A stretch of DNA of 64,000 nt, from NCBI GenBank assembly GCA_965230535.1, contig OZ246009.1, positions 62,001 through 126,000 of the forward strand, written 5' to 3'. Positions within the stretch are counted from its first letter, which is position 1; the number at the start of each line of letters is the position of its first letter. The notes under the pieces were generated by a model that worked only from the letters and a program-made list of their open reading frames with translations, did no database searches and had not been told where the DNA came from. This document shows, piece after piece, positions 19,122 to 26,769 of this stretch. The translations under genes and the position numbers were made by a program. The DNA comes from JAUILH01 sp965230535 (GTDB lineage Bacteria; Bacteroidota; Bacteroidia; Flavobacteriales_D; JAUILH01).

Positions 19122-21296
19122 TTAAATGCGCAGACCAATAACACACACGTCATCCAATTGTTCAATTGGCTGACCACCCGCATCTTTCCAATCTTCAAAT
19201 GCCTGATCAATCAACTCCTTCTGCCGCTCGATGGTTTCGTTTTGAATAGAAAGCAGTAATTTTTTGAAGTTGGCAGCTTTGAATTTTTTGCCTTTATCAC
19301 CTCCAAACTGGTCAGCGTATCCATCTGAGAAAATGTAGACGGTATCACCTTTTTGGAGCTCAACAGAATGAGTTGTATACGGCTTAGGATCTGCATACTT
19401 ACCAATAGGCTGCTTGTTGGCTTTGATTTCTTCTATCTCGGATGTTCCTTTTCTGATAATCCATAAAGGATTATTGGCTCCGGCGTATTTGAGTGTATTG
19501 CCTTCCAGTGAAGATTGTTCGAGAGAGCACAAGGCAATGTCCATTCCATCTTTAACTTCCTCTTCAGATTTTTCAAACTCGGCAATGACAAGCTCACGTG
19601 TTTTATCCAATATTTGTCCTGGATCTGTCAGGCCAAACTCTCTGGTAGCTCTGTTAAGTCCGTTATTACATACCACACTCACCATGGCGCCAGGCACACC
19701 ATGTCCGGTGCAGTCGGCGGCGGCAAACAGAATCCGATCTTTTTGAGGTTCCATCCAGTAAAAGTCTCCTGCCACAATATCCTTGGGTTTGTAGAGAATG
19801 AAGCTGTCAGCCAGATATTGTTTCACCAACCTATCTGGTGGTAAAATGGCAGTTTGAATGCGTTTAGCGTAGTTAATAGAATCCAGAATCTCAGTGTTCT
19901 TTTCTTCTAATTGGTCATATGCAGAATCAACCTGTTCTTTTTGCTTCTCAATGACCGCTCTTTGTTTTTGAGATACTCTGAACCTTTGAAAGATAAACAC
20001 ACCAAAAAGCAGAGCCATACCTAACATGGCATAGAGAAAGTAAGCCTGTTGTTTCTCACGTTTTCTTTCGAGATCATGTTCTTTTTTTTCGGCCAGCCTC
20101 TGCTGTCTTTCAGCGAGCAGCTCAGCCTCTTTCAGCTTTTTGGTTTCTTCATTTCTGATACTATCTGTAGCGGCCTGTATTAGATATTTTCTTTTGTATT
20201 CCTGATTGATGACCTCTTTTTCTGCATCCCTGCTACTTAAAGTGTCTTTGGTGGATATATGTAACTCGTACATGTCAAGTGCCAACTGAGGTTTTCCGAT
20301 TTTTTTGTAACACTTGTAAAGCAAACCGGAAGCGTCTTTTATGCTTTGAGCGTTTTCTATTTCCCGGGCTATTTTTAACGCATGCAACCCCTTTTCCATA
20401 GCTAAAGAGACATTTCCTCTCTGATATTCCAAGTCGGCCAGGGAGAATATTGACTTCCCTATGCCTTCTTTATCTTTTACACGTTTCTTTATTTCAAGGC
20501 TTTTTTCAAAGTATTCCTGAGCCTTGTCCCACTCTCTTTGTTCCACTAACACTATTCCAATATTGTTGAGTGTGAGCCCCATGCCCAGGGAGTCATTTAT
20601 CTCGGTTCTAATATCGTAGCTCTTTTGGTAGTGTTCCAAAGCTTTTTTGGGTTGCTTCATTTTCTCATAAACGAGACCTATGTTGTTTTCACTTGACGCA
20701 ACACCTTTAAGGTTATTAAGTGCAGATTTGATGCCTCTGCTTTTATGATGATATTCTAATGCTTTTTGGTAATTCTTTTGATAGCCATAGACCAGACCAA
20801 TGTTGTTAAGAGCGCTTGCAACACGAGATGAATCTTCATTCAACTCTGAAATCACTAAACTTTGCGAGAAACTCTCAATAGCAGCACTGTAGTCTCCCAG
20901 CTTAATGTATGCGGCTCCAATCACATTGATACTTGGTCCCAAACTGGCATCATTAGCACCTAGTTCTTTTCTTAAAGCGAGACTCTCCCTCATGTAGTTA
21001 ATTGCTTCAATATATTCGCTTAAATAGAAATGTGCAACACCAATGGAGTGGCTTGTTCGAGCCATGGTAGATGAGTCTTTTATGCTTTCCGCTGACACAT
21101 AGATTTTGGTTAAAATCTTTAGGGAACTGTCAGGACTATGTCTTAGCAGTGGTCCTGTGGCGTAGGCCATCCCTGCTTCAATTCTGGAACTATCCGGAAG
21201 CTTCTCATTTTTCCAGGCCATGTATAAGCTATCCGGATTTTGCTGAGAGCTGGCAGATAAAGACAGCAGGAACCATATTGACAGGAAAACCTTCAA
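19122..21296 (-). CDS. TPR - transmembrane - SpoIIE/PP2C phosphatase, array copy 5
   Basis: 724 residues. Signal peptide (ending LSASSQ), about six TPRs (80-350), a coiled coil with many Lys/Glu (KKLKEAELLAERQQRLAEK), membrane helix about 418-437, second coiled coil and PP2C domain. GDFYW, DCTGHG, FSDGY and LDDVCVIG are intact. The TPRs show the NNIGLVY signature but are less regular than in copies 2 and 6. An EQSSLEG insertion follows DGMDIALCSL. The start is TTG; a TATCTTAG box ends six bases upstream. 54 bases separate it from the end of copy 6, so read-through from upstream is also possible. Confidence 0.86.
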   Translation of the reverse strand: MKVFLSIWFLLSLSASSQQNPDSLYMAWKNEKLPDSSRIEAGMAYATGPLLRHSPDSSLKILTKIYVSAESIKDSSTMARTSHSIGVAHFYLSEYIEAINYMRESLALRKELGANDASLGPSINVIGAAYIKLGDYSAAIESFSQSLVISELNEDSSRVASALNNIGLVYGYQKNYQKALEYHHKSRGIKSALNNLKGVASSENNIGLVYEKMKQPKKALEHYQKSYDIRTEINDSLGMGLTLNNIGIVLVEQREWDKAQEYFEKSLEIKKRVKDKEGIGKSIFSLADLEYQRGNVSLAMEKGLHALKIAREIENAQSIKDASGLLYKCYKKIGKPQLALDMYELHISTKDTLSSRDAEKEVINQEYKRKYLIQAATDSIRNEETKKLKEAELLAERQQRLAEKKEHDLERKREKQQAYFLYAMLGMALLFGVFIFQRFRVSQKQRAVIEKQKEQVDSAYDQLEEKNTEILDSINYAKRIQTAILPPDRLVKQYLADSFILYKPKDIVAGDFYWMEPQKDRILFAAADCTGHGVPGAMVSVVCNNGLNRATREFGLTDPGQILDKTRELVIAEFEKSEEEVKDGMDIALCSLEQSSLEGNTLKYAGANNPLWIIRKGTSEIEEIKANKQPIGKYADPKPYTTHSVELQKGDTVYIFSDGYADQFGGDKGKKFKAANFKKLLLSIQNETIERQKELIDQAFEDWKDAGGQPIEQLDDVCVIGLRI

Positions 21297-21301
21297 GTAA
21301 G

Positions 21302-21309
21302 CTAAGATA
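21302..21309 (-). promoter_or_regulatory. Possible promoter -7 box of phosphatase copy 5
   Basis: The minus strand reads TATCTTAG, one base off the TAnnTTTG consensus. It ends six bases before the TTG start at 21296. No -33 element was recognised. Confidence 0.3.
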
Positions 21310-21350
21310 CAACTTATTGAATACGTAAATCAGTTGTGTTTTGACAGAGA

Positions 21351-23729
21351 TTATACACGCAGACCAATCACACACACGTCATCCAACTGCTCCAACTGAC
21401 CCTTCCAATTTTCAAAGGCCGCATCAATTAACTCTCGTTGTTTTTCAATGGTCTCGTTTTGGATCGACAACAACAGCCTTTTGAAGTTGGCAGCTTTGAA
21501 CTTCTTTCCTTTTTCGCCTCCAAACTGATCGGCATAACCATCTGAGAAAATGTAGAATGCGTCTCCTTCGTTGAGCTCAATGGTGTGTGTAGGATAGGGG
21601 CTTGGTTCAGCGTACTTGCCAATGGGTTGTTTATGTGCTTTGATTTCTTCTACTTCTGATGCACCTTTTCTAATGATCCAGAGAGGGTTGTGGGCACCAG
21701 CGTATTTCAGCGTTTGACCTCCCAATGAAGATTTTTCCAAAGAACACAAAGCGATATCCATTCCATCTTTTACATCTTCTTCTGATTTCTCGAATTCTGC
21801 AATGACAATTTCTCGAGTTTTAGAAAGGATATCTCCAGGTTCAGTTAGACCGTATTCTCTTACGGACCTATTTAGACCATTATTACATACCACACTCACC
21901 ATAGCACCAGGCACCCCATGACCGGTACAATCTGCAGCAGCAAATAAAACAGAATTACCAACGGGTTCCATCCAGTAAAAGTCGCCCGCCACAATATCTT
22001 TGGGTTTGTAGAGTACAAAGCTGCTCTGAAGGTATTCCTTCACCAGTTTATCTGGCGGTAGAATGGCGCTTTGGATGCGCTTGGCGTAGTTGATGGAATC
22101 GAGAATCTCGGTATTTTTCTCTTCGAGTTGCTCATAGGCTTCATCTACTTTGGCTTTTTGTTCTTCAACCACAGCTTTTTGAGATTCAACCACGGACTTT
22201 TGCGCATCTATGATGTCTCGTTGTTTTTTGGTGACTCTGAATCTATTGAAAATGAAGATTGCAAACAGAACGGCCAGTGCTAAAATGCCGCCCAAAAACC
22301 AGGTTCTTTGGTTCTGACGTTTCCTCTCAAGCTCCCCCTGTTTGAGTTTGATTTCGTTACGATCATTCACGGCCTTTTGAGCCAGAATTTCAGCATCTTT
22401 TACCTTTTGGTCTTCTGCATTTTTCACACTATCTGTTGCGGCTTGCTTCTCATACTGGTATTTGTATTCTTGGCGGATGACTGCTTTTTGGTTTTTAATA
22501 CTCTCCATACTGTCTCGTATAGTAATGTGGAGTTCGTACATCTTAAGGGCATCTGAATATTTACCTTGTTTTTTGTACAAAGAACTTAAGTGTTTAGAAG
22601 CATTTTTTGTCCATTTCACTGAACCCACCTCTTGAGCTAAAGCCAGGGCTTTCTCCAAGTGCTTTTGAGCTGATCCCAATTTACCTTGCCTCATCTCTGA
22701 ATCCCCAATATTACTTAGGCTAGCAGCCATACCATTTTTGTCCCCGAGCTGTTGTTTAATATTCAAGCTTTTATTGAAGTACTCAAGTGCCTTGGGGATA
22801 TCTCCTTGGCTGAAATAAATCAACCCAATGTTATTTAAGCTAAGAGCTTTTCCCTTGTTGTTTCCAATCTCCTCATAAATCCTTAAACTTTTATTGAAGT
22901 GCTCGAAAGCCATTGAGGTGTCTCCCTGATTGCGATAAATCATCCCCATGTTGTTTAGACTATAAGCTCTGCCTTCTTTGTCCCCAATCTCTTGTTGAAT
23001 TTTCAAACTTTTATTGAAGTACTCAAGTGCCTTAGTGATGTCTCCCTGACTGTTATAAATGGCTCCAATGTTGCTTAAACTAAGGGCTGTGCCGTTTTTG
23101 TCTTCCAGCTCTTCTCTAATCCTCAAACTTTTATGCCAGTAATCAAGTGCCTTGGGGACGTCTCCTTGACTGTTATAAATGGCTCCAATATTGTTTAAGC
23201 CAAAGGCTATGCCATTCTTGTCTTCCATCTCTTCTCTAATCCTCAAGCTTTTATGCCAGTACTCTAGTGTCATTTGGTTATCTCCTAGACCGTAATAAGC
23301 ATAACCCATATTGCTTAGGCCATTGGCTATACTATTTTTGTCCCCAATCTCCTCATAAATCTTTAAACTTTTGTCGTAATACTCAAGTGCCATTTGGTTG
23401 TCTCCTCGACTGCTATAAACATAACCCATGTTGCTTAAGGCGTCAGCTAAAGAGAGCTTAAGTGGTTTAACGAACAGGTCAGAGGTATTGTTAGAGAGTG
23501 CACTTTCGGCAATAAATTTTGCCTTTTGACACAAGGGAATAATGGTGTCCAGATTTGCTGCTGCGAGAATGTCACTTAAATCCACATAGGCTCTTGCCAA
23601 AGAAGTGTCGTGGCTGGTAGGTGTGTTAATGATACCATTGAGACTGTCTATTTGCTGTTGTTGATTTTCGGAGAATTGAGATGAGCCAACAATTGGTAGA
23701 AAAAGAAATATATATACCAGATACCTCAC
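21351..23729 (-). CDS. TPR - transmembrane - SpoIIE/PP2C phosphatase, array copy 6 (first gene of the array)
   Basis: About 792 residues. Signal peptide (MRYLVYIFLFLPIVGSSQ), seven TPRs of exactly 40 residues (pattern NIG-IY-SQGD-KALEY-NKSL-I-E-GDK), coiled coil, membrane helix (TWFLGGILALAVLFAIFIF), coiled coil and PP2C domain with all acidic motifs. The linker and membrane segment closely match copy 2. A TTG at 23738 would lengthen the gene by three codons, but it sits inside a perfect TAGATTTG promoter box. The GTG at 23729, which begins the signal peptide cleanly, is therefore preferred. aspS ends 34 bases upstream on the same strand. Confidence 0.85.
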   Translation of the reverse strand: MRYLVYIFLFLPIVGSSQFSENQQQQIDSLNGIINTPTSHDTSLARAYVDLSDILAAANLDTIIPLCQKAKFIAESALSNNTSDLFVKPLKLSLADALSNMGYVYSSRGDNQMALEYYDKSLKIYEEIGDKNSIANGLSNMGYAYYGLGDNQMTLEYWHKSLRIREEMEDKNGIAFGLNNIGAIYNSQGDVPKALDYWHKSLRIREELEDKNGTALSLSNIGAIYNSQGDITKALEYFNKSLKIQQEIGDKEGRAYSLNNMGMIYRNQGDTSMAFEHFNKSLRIYEEIGNNKGKALSLNNIGLIYFSQGDIPKALEYFNKSLNIKQQLGDKNGMAASLSNIGDSEMRQGKLGSAQKHLEKALALAQEVGSVKWTKNASKHLSSLYKKQGKYSDALKMYELHITIRDSMESIKNQKAVIRQEYKYQYEKQAATDSVKNAEDQKVKDAEILAQKAVNDRNEIKLKQGELERKRQNQRTWFLGGILALAVLFAIFIFNRFRVTKKQRDIIDAQKSVVESQKAVVEEQKAKVDEAYEQLEEKNTEILDSINYAKRIQSAILPPDKLVKEYLQSSFVLYKPKDIVAGDFYWMEPVGNSVLFAAADCTGHGVPGAMVSVVCNNGLNRSVREYGLTEPGDILSKTREIVIAEFEKSEEDVKDGMDIALCSLEKSSLGGQTLKYAGAHNPLWIIRKGASEVEEIKAHKQPIGKYAEPSPYPTHTIELNEGDAFYIFSDGYADQFGGEKGKKFKAANFKRLLLSIQNETIEKQRELIDAAFENWKGQLEQLDDVCVIGLRV
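22599..23438 (-). repeat. Seven in-frame 120-bp tandem repeats encoding TPRs
   Basis: Phosphatase copy 6 holds seven consecutive 40-residue TPR units without indels. Neighbouring units around 23080-23280 are very alike at DNA level (shared GAIYNSQGD and WHKSLRIREE stretches). This points to recent unit duplication or homogenisation. Confidence 0.85.
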
Positions 23730-23735
23730 AGCACC

Positions 23736-23743
23736 CAAATCTA
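23736..23743 (-). promoter_or_regulatory. Candidate promoter -7 box of phosphatase copy 6
   Basis: The minus strand reads TAGATTTG, a perfect TAnnTTTG, in the short gap after aspS. Its last base is seven bases upstream of the GTG start at 23729, implying a leaderless or near-leaderless transcript. Confidence 0.5.
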
Positions 23744-23763
23744 AGAAAATAAAAACTAACCGC

Positions 23764-25527
23764 TTATGCCTCTGTCTTCTCTGCAGTAGAGCTCAAAAAC
23801 AACTCATCCATTTGCTCGTTATCAATCGGTGCAGGCGCATCAATCATCACGTCTCTACCTGAGTTGTTTTTAGGGAAGGCAATGAAATCACGGATAGATT
23901 CTTGTCCGGCCAAAGTAGCACACAGTCTGTCAAAACCAAAAGCAATTCCACCATGTGGAGGGGCGCCATATTCAAAGGCATCCATTAAGAAACCGAATTG
24001 TGCCTTAGCTTCTTCTGGTGTGAAGCCCAATAAATCAAACATACGAGCTTGTAAGGCTTTGTCGTGAATACGAATAGATCCACCACCAATCTCAACTCCG
24101 TTGATCACCAAATCGTAGGCATTGGCTCTCACGTTTCCTGGGTCGCTTTCTAGTTTATCAAAATCCTCTGCTTTTGGAGATGTAAATGGGTGGTGCATGG
24201 CGTGGTATCTTTCGCTTTCTTCATCCCATTCTAATAAAGGAAAATCAACTACCCATAATGGTTTGTAGTCTGCTGGATTTCTCAAGCCCAACTCACTACC
24301 CATGTGAAGCCTTAATTCGTTCATTTGCTTTCTGGTAGCATCCAAATCTCCGCTTAACATTAAAATCAAATCACCAGCTTTGGCACCAGCTAAGTCGGCC
24401 CACGCTTTTAAATCTTCCTGAGAATAGAATTTGTCTACGGAAGACTTGAAGGTACCATCTTCATTGCACTTTACGTACACCATGCCTTTTGCGCCAACTT
24501 GAGGACGTTTCACAAAGTCGGTCAACTTATCCAATTGCTTTCTGGTGTAAGTGGCGGCTTGTTCGGCTACAATACCCAATACAATCTCTGCGCTATCAAA
24601 CACATTGAACCCTTTATTTTGGGCTACAGAGTTGAGGTTCTTAAACTCCATTCCAAAACGAACATCAGGTTTATCAGAACCGTACTTTTCCATGGCTTCT
24701 GCGTAATCCATTCTTGGAAAATCTTCCAGTTCGACATTCAAAATTGTTTTGAAAAGAGATTTGGTTAAACCTTCAAATGTGTTTAAAACATCTTCCTGCT
24801 CCACAAAAGCCATTTCGCAGTCTATCTGTGTAAATTCTGGCTGACGATCCGCTCTTAAATCCTCATCTCTAAAACACTTCACAATCTGGTAGTAACGGTC
24901 GTAACCACTTACCATCAACAATTGCTTAAAAGTTTGAGGCGACTGAGGCAAAGCATAGAACTCTCCCGGATTCATTCTGCTTGGTACAACAAAGTCTCTC
25001 GCGCCTTCCGGAGTGGACTTAATTAAATAAGGCGTTTCAACTTCCAAAAAGTTAATGCTGTCCATATACTTTCTGGTTTCAATGGACAGTTTATGTCTTA
25101 GTTCCAGATTTTTCCTAACAGGATTTCTTCTTAAATCTAAATAGCGGTATTGCATGCGCAACTCTTCTCCACCATCAGTCTCGTCTTCAATAGTAAAAGG
25201 TGGTGTTTTAGCGTTATTCAATACTTTGATTTCTGACACAACAATCTCAATGTCTCCGGTTGGAATTTCCGGGTTTTTCGAATGTCTTTCAACCACTTCT
25301 CCGGTCACTTGAAGGACAAATTCACGACCAATGCCTTTCAATATATTCAGAACATCATCACTCACGCGTCCTGTTTCCCCAACAATTTGAGTTAAGCCAT
25401 AACGATCTCGCACATCAATCCAAACAATTGGCCCCTTATCTCTAATGGTTTGTGCCCATCCGGCAATGCTAACCGTTTCTCCTATATGATTGGCGTTTAA
25501 TTCGCCGCAAGTGTGTGTTCTGTACAT
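23764..25527 (-). CDS. aspS: Aspartate--tRNA ligase
   Basis: 587 residues, matching bacterial AspRS (about 590). An N-terminal OB-fold anticodon-binding domain (GWAQTIRDKGPIVWIDVRDRYG) precedes the class II core. Motif 2 is seen as FRDEDLRADRQPEFTQID and motif 3 as GIAFGFDRL. A bacterial GAD insertion domain lies between. It charges tRNA-Asp with aspartate. gatA, a subunit of the amidotransferase used in indirect Asn/Gln-tRNA formation, is also in this window, but specificity cannot be read here. It is divergent from bactofilin and directly upstream of the phosphatase array on the same strand. Confidence 0.97.
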   Translation of the reverse strand: MYRTHTCGELNANHIGETVSIAGWAQTIRDKGPIVWIDVRDRYGLTQIVGETGRVSDDVLNILKGIGREFVLQVTGEVVERHSKNPEIPTGDIEIVVSEIKVLNNAKTPPFTIEDETDGGEELRMQYRYLDLRRNPVRKNLELRHKLSIETRKYMDSINFLEVETPYLIKSTPEGARDFVVPSRMNPGEFYALPQSPQTFKQLLMVSGYDRYYQIVKCFRDEDLRADRQPEFTQIDCEMAFVEQEDVLNTFEGLTKSLFKTILNVELEDFPRMDYAEAMEKYGSDKPDVRFGMEFKNLNSVAQNKGFNVFDSAEIVLGIVAEQAATYTRKQLDKLTDFVKRPQVGAKGMVYVKCNEDGTFKSSVDKFYSQEDLKAWADLAGAKAGDLILMLSGDLDATRKQMNELRLHMGSELGLRNPADYKPLWVVDFPLLEWDEESERYHAMHHPFTSPKAEDFDKLESDPGNVRANAYDLVINGVEIGGGSIRIHDKALQARMFDLLGFTPEEAKAQFGFLMDAFEYGAPPHGGIAFGFDRLCATLAGQESIRDFIAFPKNNSGRDVMIDAPAPIDNEQMDELFLSSTAEKTEA

Positions 25528-25546
25528 GTGTTTTTTATTTCGACTG

Positions 25547-25554
25547 CGAATTTA
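25547..25554 (-). promoter_or_regulatory. Possible promoter -7 box of aspS
   Basis: The minus strand reads TAAATTCG, the same octamer as in front of phosphatase copy 4. It lies about 20 bases before the aspS ATG. No matching -33 box was recognised. Confidence 0.3.
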
Positions 25555-25588
25555 TGGATTTAAGTAGAATTGAGCTTAGTTTCAGGAC

Positions 25589-25619
25589 TTGTTTTGAAGA
25601 CTCTTTTGCCCTATCTTTG
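25589..25619 (+). promoter_or_regulatory. Promoter of the bactofilin/ATP synthase operon
   Basis: A TTG at 25589-25591 and TATCTTTG at 25612-25619 are separated by 20 bases, fitting the Bacteroidota -33/-7 arrangement. The box lies 17 bases before the ATG at 25636. It therefore rules out the longer reading frame that opens at 25570. Confidence 0.6.
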
Positions 25620-25635
25620 TAAAAAAGGCCAAAAT

Positions 25636-26079
25636 ATGTTCAAAGGAAACAACAACGGAGGCACAACGCGATCTGCGGATGTGAATTCACCAGACAGACT
25701 GAATAGAATCGTTGAAGGAACGAATATTCAGGGAGACATCAAGAGTGATAGCAATATTAGAATTGATGGTAAATTGATTGGTACAATTACAACAAGAGGT
25801 CGTGTGGTAATTGGAAAAACCGGACATATAGAAGGCGAAATTATTTGTCAGAACGCCGATATAGAAGGCACACTGGTAGGGAAAATCACAGTGGATCAGG
25901 TTTTGGCATTAAAATCTACCGCTAAATTGAAGGGAGATATTTTAACTGGTAAACTGGCCATTGAACCAGGTGCGAACTTCTCCGGTTCATGTAATATGGG
26001 AGGTAGCACCAAAGTGATTGAGAGCAAACCACAGGCACAACCAAAGCTTGAGGAGAAAAAAGCAGAAGTCGTTGGCTAA
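25636..26079 (+). CDS. Bactofilin (polymer-forming cytoskeletal protein)
   Basis: 147 residues from the ATG at 25636. The core is a run of short beta-helix repeats (GDIKSDSNIRIDGKLIGTIT, IGKTGHIEGEI, ADIEGTLVGKI, LKGDILTGKLAIEPGA) typical of bactofilins. Disordered tails flank it: Asn/Gly-rich at the N-terminus and Lys/Glu-rich at the C-terminus. Bactofilins self-assemble without nucleotide into filaments, often at the membrane. An in-frame ATG at 25570 was rejected because a good promoter lies between the two starts. The stop codon overlaps the TTG start of the next gene, joining it to the ATP synthase operon. Confidence 0.88.
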   Translation: MFKGNNNGGTTRSADVNSPDRLNRIVEGTNIQGDIKSDSNIRIDGKLIGTITTRGRVVIGKTGHIEGEIICQNADIEGTLVGKITVDQVLALKSTAKLKGDILTGKLAIEPGANFSGSCNMGGSTKVIESKPQAQPKLEEKKAEVVG

Positions 26080-26302
26080 ACAGGATAAGCGCAAGAATCG
26101 CTCAAAATTCATCGTATTTTCTCAAATGGGTTTTACCATGGCAGCCGTAATTGGTGGCTTTGCATGGTTGGGTGTTTATCTTGACGGCAGGGGCAGTCCC
26201 GGACAAAAAGTTTTCACAATTGTATTGAGTCTTTTAGGCGTATTCCTTTCTTTGTACTACGTTATTAAATCAGTTATAAAAATTAGTAAAGACAAGGAAT
26301 GA
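26072..26302 (+). CDS. AtpZ/AtpI-family small membrane protein
   Basis: About 76 residues from the TTG at 26072. A basic N-terminus is followed by two membrane helices (FTMAAVIGGFAWLGVYLD and VFTIVLSLLGVFLSLYYVI) around the DGRGSPG loop typical of AtpZ/AtpI. These proteins assist ATP synthase assembly or Mg2+ handling. The TTG start overlaps the bactofilin stop by eight bases (TTGGCTAA). An ATG at 26018 would give 94 residues but a deep overlap and an unlikely basic extension. The gene leads the ATP synthase set. Confidence 0.8.
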   Translation: MAKQDKRKNRSKFIVFSQMGFTMAAVIGGFAWLGVYLDGRGSPGQKVFTIVLSLLGVFLSLYYVIKSVIKISKDKE

Positions 26303-26694
26303 AGTCAGCGCTTTTAAAAACTACCTTTTTCGGCATAGTTGTATTGGGTGTTCATTTTGCTTTGAATGCTTATGTTCTTGGAGATTATAGCTCCGAGAGA
26401 ATTTATTGGTTAGATCCAGTTTTGTTTGTATTGTGTCTGGCTCTGATTGCAGTTTGTTTTCGGGTTCATAAATCGGACAGCACAAAAACAGCACTCACCT
26501 TCTCAATGATGAGCATGGCCAAGCTAATTACGGTTGGTATTATAGCGCTCGTTTTGGCTAAAAAAGTACCGCAGGCAGACAAGCTCACCTTGGCTGCACA
26601 CATATTGGCACCGGCCATGATTTTTTTGCTCTATGAAGCACTTACAGTCGTGAAGTTGCTCCGTCAAATTAAACCGACTCAAAAAGAGGTTTAA
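26299..26694 (+). CDS. Four-helix membrane protein in ATP synthase operon (AtpI-like position)
   Basis: 131 residues with four predicted membrane helices: residues about 7-27, 40-56, 69-90 and 99-118. It overlaps the end of the AtpZ-like gene by four bases (ATGA) and lies before atpB, where many operons carry atpI. The sequence itself is not clearly AtpI. It may belong to a Bacteroidota-specific family found in this position. A role in assembly of the membrane ring is inference from context only. Confidence 0.6.
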   Translation: MKSALLKTTFFGIVVLGVHFALNAYVLGDYSSERIYWLDPVLFVLCLALIAVCFRVHKSDSTKTALTFSMMSMAKLITVGIIALVLAKKVPQADKLTLAAHILAPAMIFLLYEALTVVKLLRQIKPTQKEV

Positions 26695-26733
26695 TCTTTT
26701 TGCCAAAAGGGCATTTACTTTAAGGAATTGTTA

Positions 26734-26741
26734 TACCTTTG
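26734..26741 (+). promoter_or_regulatory. Candidate internal promoter before atpB
   Basis: TACCTTTG matches TAnnTTTG and lies 29 bases before the ATG at 26770. It also argues against the TTG start at 26728, which lies upstream of the box. Confidence 0.5.
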
Positions 26742-26769
26742 CGCAAAATTTTACGAAAGTATAGTTCAA

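Noticed and set aside
22599..23438. Regular 120-bp repeats considered as a CRISPR or satellite array
   Set aside because: Units are contiguous, in frame and encode TPRs; there are no spacers.
25570..25635. Upstream ATG extending bactofilin by 22 codons
   Set aside because: A strong promoter with both boxes lies inside the extension.
26728..26769. TTG start extending atpB by 14 codons
   Set aside because: A TAnnTTTG promoter box lies downstream of this TTG, and the ATG at 26770 begins the signal-like helix.
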